From CAZOOA01 sp964581355 (GTDB lineage: Bacteria > Bacillota > Dethiobacteria > DTU022 > UBA8154): a stretch of DNA of 9,474 nucleotides. Numbering within the stretch: position 1 is the stretch's first letter; each line of letters starts with the position of its first letter. The translations under genes were made by a program, and so were the position numbers. The notes beneath the pieces are model-generated. The model ran no database searches. It was not told where the DNA came from and worked only from the letters and a program-made list of their open reading frames with translations. This document shows, one piece after another, positions 7,084-9,474 of this stretch. The stretch covers positions 1-9,474 of the forward strand of contig CAZOOA010000091.1 of NCBI GenBank assembly GCA_964581355.1. Reading direction: 5' to 3'.

Positions 7084-7105
7084 AAGGAAGTTTCCTTCCT
7101 GTTTT
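7084..7105 (+). terminator. Weak terminator-like hairpin after the diguanylate cyclase
   Basis: AAGGAA (7084-7089) and TTCCTT (7092-7097) form a 6-bp, AT-rich inverted repeat with a 2-base spacer. It is followed by CCTGTTTT. It lies 29 bases after the stop codon. The stem is weak and the T run short, so its efficiency is doubtful. Confidence 0.25.
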
Positions 7106-7343
7106 GCATATACGAAGGTGATTATGGGCATAGCAGCCACTGCAGTCCAGAAAAGGAGCCGATGCATTCGTGCCTTATGAACTGCAAAGCTTCAGGAATT
7201 AATTTACCTGCAAAAGGGAATAAAGGCTTGCAAATTATCCGAAAGTTTGAAAAAATATAAATACTGGGCTTCGCTAGTGGAATTAGTGCTTGGCGGAAGC
7301 CTTGTAGAATTCTTGGAAGTAAATGCAGCAGGACCAAACAACT

Positions 7344-7350
7344 GGAGGTG
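7344..7350 (+). promoter_or_regulatory. Ribosome binding site fixing the DUF169 start
   Basis: GGAGGTG is a near-perfect Shine-Dalgarno sequence 6 bases before ATG 7357. An in-frame GTG at 7348 overlaps this site and therefore cannot be the start. Confidence 0.8.
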
Positions 7351-7356
7351 GAATGT

Positions 7357-8148
7357 ATGAGAGACCAGATGGACTATGTTCAGGCGGCCAAGGCGCTGCA
7401 GCATTTTCTGCTGCTAAGCAGTTTTCCCGTGGGCGTCCGTTTTTCCGAAAAAGAGGATCTGCCAGAAAAAGCCCGGCGGCCGACCAAAACTGTTGGCCAC
7501 CCCCTGGCAGCTTGCCAGGGGGTGGCCCTGGCAAGAACCCTGGGCTGGACAGTGGGCTTCCTGAAGGAAGACCACGCGTGCCCGCCTTCTTTTCTCATTT
7601 TTGGGTTGGACGAAAAGGCAGAAGAAATTGATTACGGTGAGATGCTGACACCTCTTTACGGAAATTCCCCGGAACTATGTGAAAGCAGCAACGAATACCT
7701 GGTGACATTGCCCATGGGGAAATATAAGAGTATGGCCGTGGCTCCGCTGCAGAAAAATGTCTTTGAACCGGACCTGATCCTGATCTATGGCAACCCGGCC
7801 CAAATTTCCCGGCTGGTCCAGGGAGCACTGTACCACCGGGGTGGAGCGATTACTTCTTCTTTTATGGGGCGAAATTCCTGCACCTCCGAGCTGGTTGCCC
7901 CTATGGTAAAAGACCAGTGCCAGGTGATTGTCCCCGGTTCCGGGGAGCGGGTTTTTGCCCTGACCCAGGATACGGAAATGTGTTTTTCCTTCCCGGTCTC
8001 CTGGCTTAAGGATATTGTCTCCGGCCTGGAAGCGACCCATCAGTTAGGGGCCATGCGCTATCCCACTCCCTTCCAGGGCATGCGGGAACGGCCGCAGTTT
8101 CCCGAGAAGTACCGTTCCATGCTGGAAAAACTTGACCTGGATCAATAG
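7357..8148 (+). CDS. DUF169 (COG2043) family protein of unknown function
   Basis: The 263-residue soluble protein has no signal peptide or membrane segment. It matches the DUF169 pattern: PVGVRF near the N-terminus, a CQGVALARTLGWTVGF block with Cys53, ACPPS with Cys75, a central 'YGNPAQISRLVQGALY' region, and CTSELVAP with Cys175, followed by VPGSGERVFAL. The family is common in methanogens and syntrophic or other anaerobic bacteria. It has no established function, though the conserved cysteines suggest a metal, cofactor or redox role (inference). ATG 7357 is set by GGAGGTG 6 bases upstream. It stands alone, 301 bases from the cyclase and 572 from the response regulator. A perfect 15-bp inverted repeat covers the codons for Cys53. 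Confidence 0.85.
   Translation: MRDQMDYVQAAKALQHFLLLSSFPVGVRFSEKEDLPEKARRPTKTVGHPLAACQGVALARTLGWTVGFLKEDHACPPSFLIFGLDEKAEEIDYGEMLTPLYGNSPELCESSNEYLVTLPMGKYKSMAVAPLQKNVFEPDLILIYGNPAQISRLVQGALYHRGGAITSSFMGRNSCTSELVAPMVKDQCQVIVPGSGERVFALTQDTEMCFSFPVSWLKDIVSGLEATHQLGAMRYPTPFQGMRERPQFPEKYRSMLEKLDLDQ
7495..7527. repeat. Perfect 15-bp inverted repeat inside the DUF169 gene
   Basis: GGCCACCCCCTGGCA (7495-7509) is followed by GCT and then its exact reverse complement TGCCAGGGGGTGGCC (7513-7527). The mRNA would form a very stable, GC-rich hairpin about 140 bases into the coding region. It encodes GHPLAACQGVA, a conserved part of the protein, so it is not simply an insertion breaking the gene. Confidence 0.85.
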
Positions 8149-8199
8149 TTTTGCCATTGATTCGGGAAACCGGCAGTTTTGCTTTACGATGAAGTCAGC

Positions 8200-8233
8200 A
8201 GAAAGCCCACGGCTTTAGTCGCGAAATGAATGC
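8200..8233 (+). mobile_element. Solo IS200/IS605-type end hairpin (copy 2, eroded)
   Basis: This segment is identical to copy 1 (3497-3530) at 31 of 34 positions, starting AGAAAGCCCACGGCTTTAG and ending ATGAATGC. The three changes (C to T, and GG to AA) all weaken the 3' arm of the stem, so this copy looks decayed. Flanking bases outside the 34 are unrelated to those of copy 1. No transposase is nearby. Confidence 0.55.
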
Positions 8234-8361
8234 ACAATAGACAATCAACGGTAGCCTATTATGCGTAATATTATCTTGACATGTAATTTGCCTCATCCCG
8301 GAGTTTCTTCGTCAGGTTTTTGGCTGGAAACTGCCGGGGCAGCCGGCTCTTTAGCCGTTGG

Positions 8362-8400
8362 GGCCCTGTGGTAGAATAAAACTGCAGGGCCTTGCTTTGT
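8362..8400 (+). terminator. Hairpin with T-rich tail (candidate terminator)
   Basis: GGCCCTG (8362-8368) pairs perfectly with CAGGGCC (8385-8391) around a 16-base AT-rich loop. TTGCTTTGT follows. It lies 214 bases after the DUF169 stop, far for a terminator of that gene, and the T run is interrupted. Confidence 0.3.
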
Positions 8401-8466
8401 CATGAAAAAGGCCTGCTTTTGTTTGAAAACAGGGTTTGCTGTGCTTTGTATGGTGCAGTTGCCCCA

Positions 8467-8485
8467 ACCTGGACAAGCCAGAACC
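8467..8485 (-). repeat. Intergenic repeat GGTTCTGGCTTGTCCAGGT (copy C)
   Basis: This is an exact reverse-complement copy of 5390-5408. Its end overlaps the left arm of the inverted-repeat element at 8478-8578. On the minus strand it continues TGGGG, where copy B continues CGGGA. Confidence 0.6.
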
Positions 8486-8578
8486 GGATAGCTGTAGAGC
8501 GAGGCTGTGGGTACGGTTCTGGCGCTTCCGAAGCGCATTCCAGCGGAGGACCGCAGGGGAAGCGACAGACCCGTACCC
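8478..8578. other. GC-rich multi-branched inverted-repeat element (possible structured RNA or element end)
   Basis: Several perfect stems are nested here. CCAGAACCG (8478-8486) pairs with CGGTTCTGG (8514-8522). Alternatively GGGTACGG (8509-8516) pairs with CCGTACCC (8571-8578). That stem would enclose CTGG/CCAG (8519-8522, 8540-8543) around hairpin GCGCTT-CCG-AAGCGC (8522-8536), and hairpin GCGG-AGGA-CCGC (8543-8554). Adjacent stems share a base or two and some are mutually exclusive. The block is a GC island between AT-rich flanks. I do not recognise it as a known RNA family. It may be a small RNA, an mRNA leader or the remnant of a mobile element. Confidence 0.4.
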
Positions 8579-8630
8579 CTGCTTTGCGACTCTGTGGCCA
8601 AATATTTTGCCAAAAATGTACAAAACTAAA

Positions 8631-8658
8631 CTGATAAGGTCCTAACTGGTGCTAAAAT
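8631..8658 (+). promoter_or_regulatory. Candidate promoter of the response regulator
   Basis: CTGATA (8631-8636) and TAAAAT (8653-8658, five of six matches to TATAAT) are separated by 16 bases, in AT-rich DNA about 65 bases before the TTG start at 8721. The -10 overlaps the first of three GTGCYA repeats, a position suited to regulation by a bound factor. Confidence 0.4.
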
Positions 8659-8697
8659 TAAATTGTGCCAAAACTTGAATTGTGCTACGATTAAAAA
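8649..8697 (+). repeat. Three phased GTGCYA direct repeats before the response regulator
   Basis: GTGCTAAAATTAAATT (8649-8664), GTGCCAAAACTTGAATT (8665-8681) and GTGCTACGATTAAAAAA (8682-8698) are near-tandem 16-17 bp units. OmpR/PhoB-type regulators bind head-to-tail direct repeats, so this may be an autoregulatory site. The units overlap the proposed promoter. The binding protein is inferred from position only. Confidence 0.4.
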
Positions 8698-8720
8698 AAA
8701 GCATTGGGGATGATTTGCCC

Positions 8721-9474
8721 TTGGAAGGGAAAACAAAGCTGGTGGTTATTGAAGATGAAGTCAAAATTGCCGAGATGATTAAAGATTACCTGGAGAAGGA
8801 AGGGGCCCGGGTATACCTGGCCAAAGATGGGTTAAGCGGTATCCAGCGGGTCAAAGAACATTCCCCCCACCTGGTGATTTTGGATCTCATGCTTCCGGAC
8901 CTGGGGGGGCTGGAAGTCTGCCGCCGACTGCGCCAGGACCAGGATGTTCCCATCATCATATTGACAGCCAAATCCCAGGAGACAGACCGGGTGGTTGGCC
9001 TGGAAGTAGGGGCCGATGACTATATCACCAAGCCTTTCAGCCTGGCAGAACTGGCTGCCCGTGTCCGGGCTGTGTTACGACGCACAAATGCCCAGGGGCA
9101 AAAAAGCCCTTCCAAAGCCCCGGAAAAAACCCTGGTTCGGGGCCCTTTTCGCCTGGATCTGGAGAATCACCAGCTGAAAAAAGAGGAACAGGAAATCATC
9201 CTCACCCCGACGGAGTTTAATCTTATGTTCTTAATGGCCCGTTCCCCCGGGCGGGTTTTTAGCCGCCTGCAGCTTTTGGAAGCCTGCCTGGGAGAGGCGT
9301 ACAGCGGCTACGAACGCTCCATTGATACACATATCAGCAATTTGCGCAAAAAGATCGAACAAGACCCGGCCCATCCCCGGCATATCGTTACGGTTTTCGG
9401 CCTGGGCTACAAATTTAACCTGCCGGGTGAAGCCCCCGGTCAATCCGGTCAATCCGGTCAATCCGGTCAATCCG
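8721..9474 (+). CDS. OmpR/PhoB-family response regulator, C-terminus beyond window
   Basis: This two-component response regulator is a DNA-binding transcription factor activated by phosphorylation. The receiver domain (about 5-120) shows the acidic pair Glu11/Asp12, phospho-acceptor Asp55 in VILDLMLPD, Thr82, Tyr101 and Lys104 in YITKP. A linker follows, then a winged-helix domain (about 140-235) with LTPTEFNLMFLMA, an ERSIDTHISNLRKKIE recognition helix and the VFGLGYKF wing. TTG 8721 is chosen because it gives the usual short N-terminus (EGKTKLVVIEDE) and has GGGGA about 10 bases upstream; TTG 8715 is an alternative, and the nearby ATG at 8710 is out of frame. After the wing the frame enters a 9-bp repeat encoding Gly-Gln-Ser and is still open at the window end. 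The stop is not seen. A histidine kinase is expected next. Confidence 0.92.
   Translation, partial: MEGKTKLVVIEDEVKIAEMIKDYLEKEGARVYLAKDGLSGIQRVKEHSPHLVILDLMLPDLGGLEVCRRLRQDQDVPIIILTAKSQETDRVVGLEVGADDYITKPFSLAELAARVRAVLRRTNAQGQKSPSKAPEKTLVRGPFRLDLENHQLKKEEQEIILTPTEFNLMFLMARSPGRVFSRLQLLEACLGEAYSGYERSIDTHISNLRKKIEQDPAHPRHIVTVFGLGYKFNLPGEAPGQSGQSGQSGQS
9438..9474 (+). repeat. 9-bp tandem repeat encoding Gly-Gln-Ser
   Basis: Four perfect copies of GGTCAATCC (9438-9473) plus the first base of a fifth run off the window edge. Each copy is three codons in the response-regulator frame, so changes in copy number would keep the reading frame. Total length is unknown. Confidence 0.9.

Larger units (their letters stand above)
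7056..7356. other. AT-rich non-coding spacer
   Basis: No gene can be supported in these 301 bases. It contains a weak terminator-like hairpin near its left end, a poly-A/TATAAA patch at 7251-7261 that lacks a well-spaced -35, and the ribosome binding site of the DUF169 gene at its right end. I found no convincing match to a known riboswitch. Confidence 0.5.
8149..8720. other. Long non-coding region with repeats and hairpins
   Basis: No gene is convincing across these 572 bases. An 80-codon frame at 8392-8634 has no ribosome binding site, and its composition is set by structured DNA. In order it holds the second IS605-type hairpin (8200-8233), an isolated TTGACA (8276-8281) lacking a -10, hairpins at 8344-8357 and 8362-8391, the intergenic repeat on the minus strand (8467-8485), a GC-rich inverted-repeat element (8478-8578), and the AT-rich promoter region of the response regulator with three phased repeats. 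Confidence 0.6.

Noticed and set aside
7120..7250. Possible cyclic di-GMP or cobalamin riboswitch before the DUF169 gene
   Set aside because: TGCAAAGCTTCAGG and GCCACTG resemble fragments of those consensus sequences, but the remaining conserved blocks and stems are missing, so the likeness is probably chance.
8276..8304. TTGACA promoter box between DUF169 and the response regulator
   Set aside because: The hexamer is perfect, but no -10-like sequence lies 15-19 bases downstream on the plus strand.
8546..8566. Resemblance to SRP RNA domain IV
   Set aside because: AGGACCGCAGGGGAAGC recalls the conserved loop, but the tetraloop and closing pairs do not fit and no surrounding SRP helix was found.
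8392..8634. 80-codon open frame on the plus strand
   Set aside because: It has no ribosome binding site, its protein is low-quality and cysteine-rich, and it overlaps the repeat and hairpin element on which several frames are open by composition.
9438..9474. CRISPR-like repeat at the window end
   Set aside because: The units are 9 bp, perfectly tandem and in frame with the response regulator, with no spacers.

Overview
The window looks like a draft scaffold from a moderately GC-rich, Gram-positive anaerobe, probably a Clostridia-type Bacillota of the Desulfotomaculum/Pelotomaculum kind. This is inferred from the GGAGG-type ribosome binding sites, frequent TTG starts, a TATAAT promoter, the btuC-btuD-cobU layout and IS605-type debris. 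No rRNA or marker gene allows a firmer placement. An exact run of 100 Ns (2695-2794) is an assembly gap of unknown real length.

Region 1 (1-493) is AT-rich. It holds a small DUF2283-type reading frame with no recognisable start codon, then non-coding DNA. Region 2 (494-3397) is a rightward corrinoid-uptake/salvage cluster: a FecCD/BtuC permease, a BtuD-type ATPase with an extra C-terminal domain cut by the gap, and CobU. A corrinoid substrate is inferred from the CobU neighbour. No substrate-binding protein is in view.

Region 3 (3398-7055) holds two paralogous polytopic membrane proteins with C-terminal GGDEF domains. The first has DGDKF in place of GGDEF and has lost the inhibitory RxxD site. 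The second keeps both motifs and is the likely active diguanylate cyclase. The first sits behind a promoter and a leader carrying an IS200/IS605-type end hairpin.

Region 4 (7056-8148) is an AT-rich spacer followed by a DUF169 (COG2043) gene containing a perfect 15-bp inverted repeat. Region 5 (8149-8720) is a 572-base non-coding stretch with a second IS605-type hairpin, several other hairpins, a copy of an intergenic repeat, a GC-rich multi-branched inverted-repeat element and three phased GTGCYA repeats. Region 6 (8721-end) is an OmpR/PhoB-family response regulator that runs off the window through a 9-bp tandem repeat encoding Gly-Gln-Ser. A partner histidine kinase would be expected just downstream.

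No complete undescribed system can be demonstrated. The most unusual signals are the degenerate/intact GGDEF pair with a shared membrane sensor, and the structured or repeated DNA between genes.
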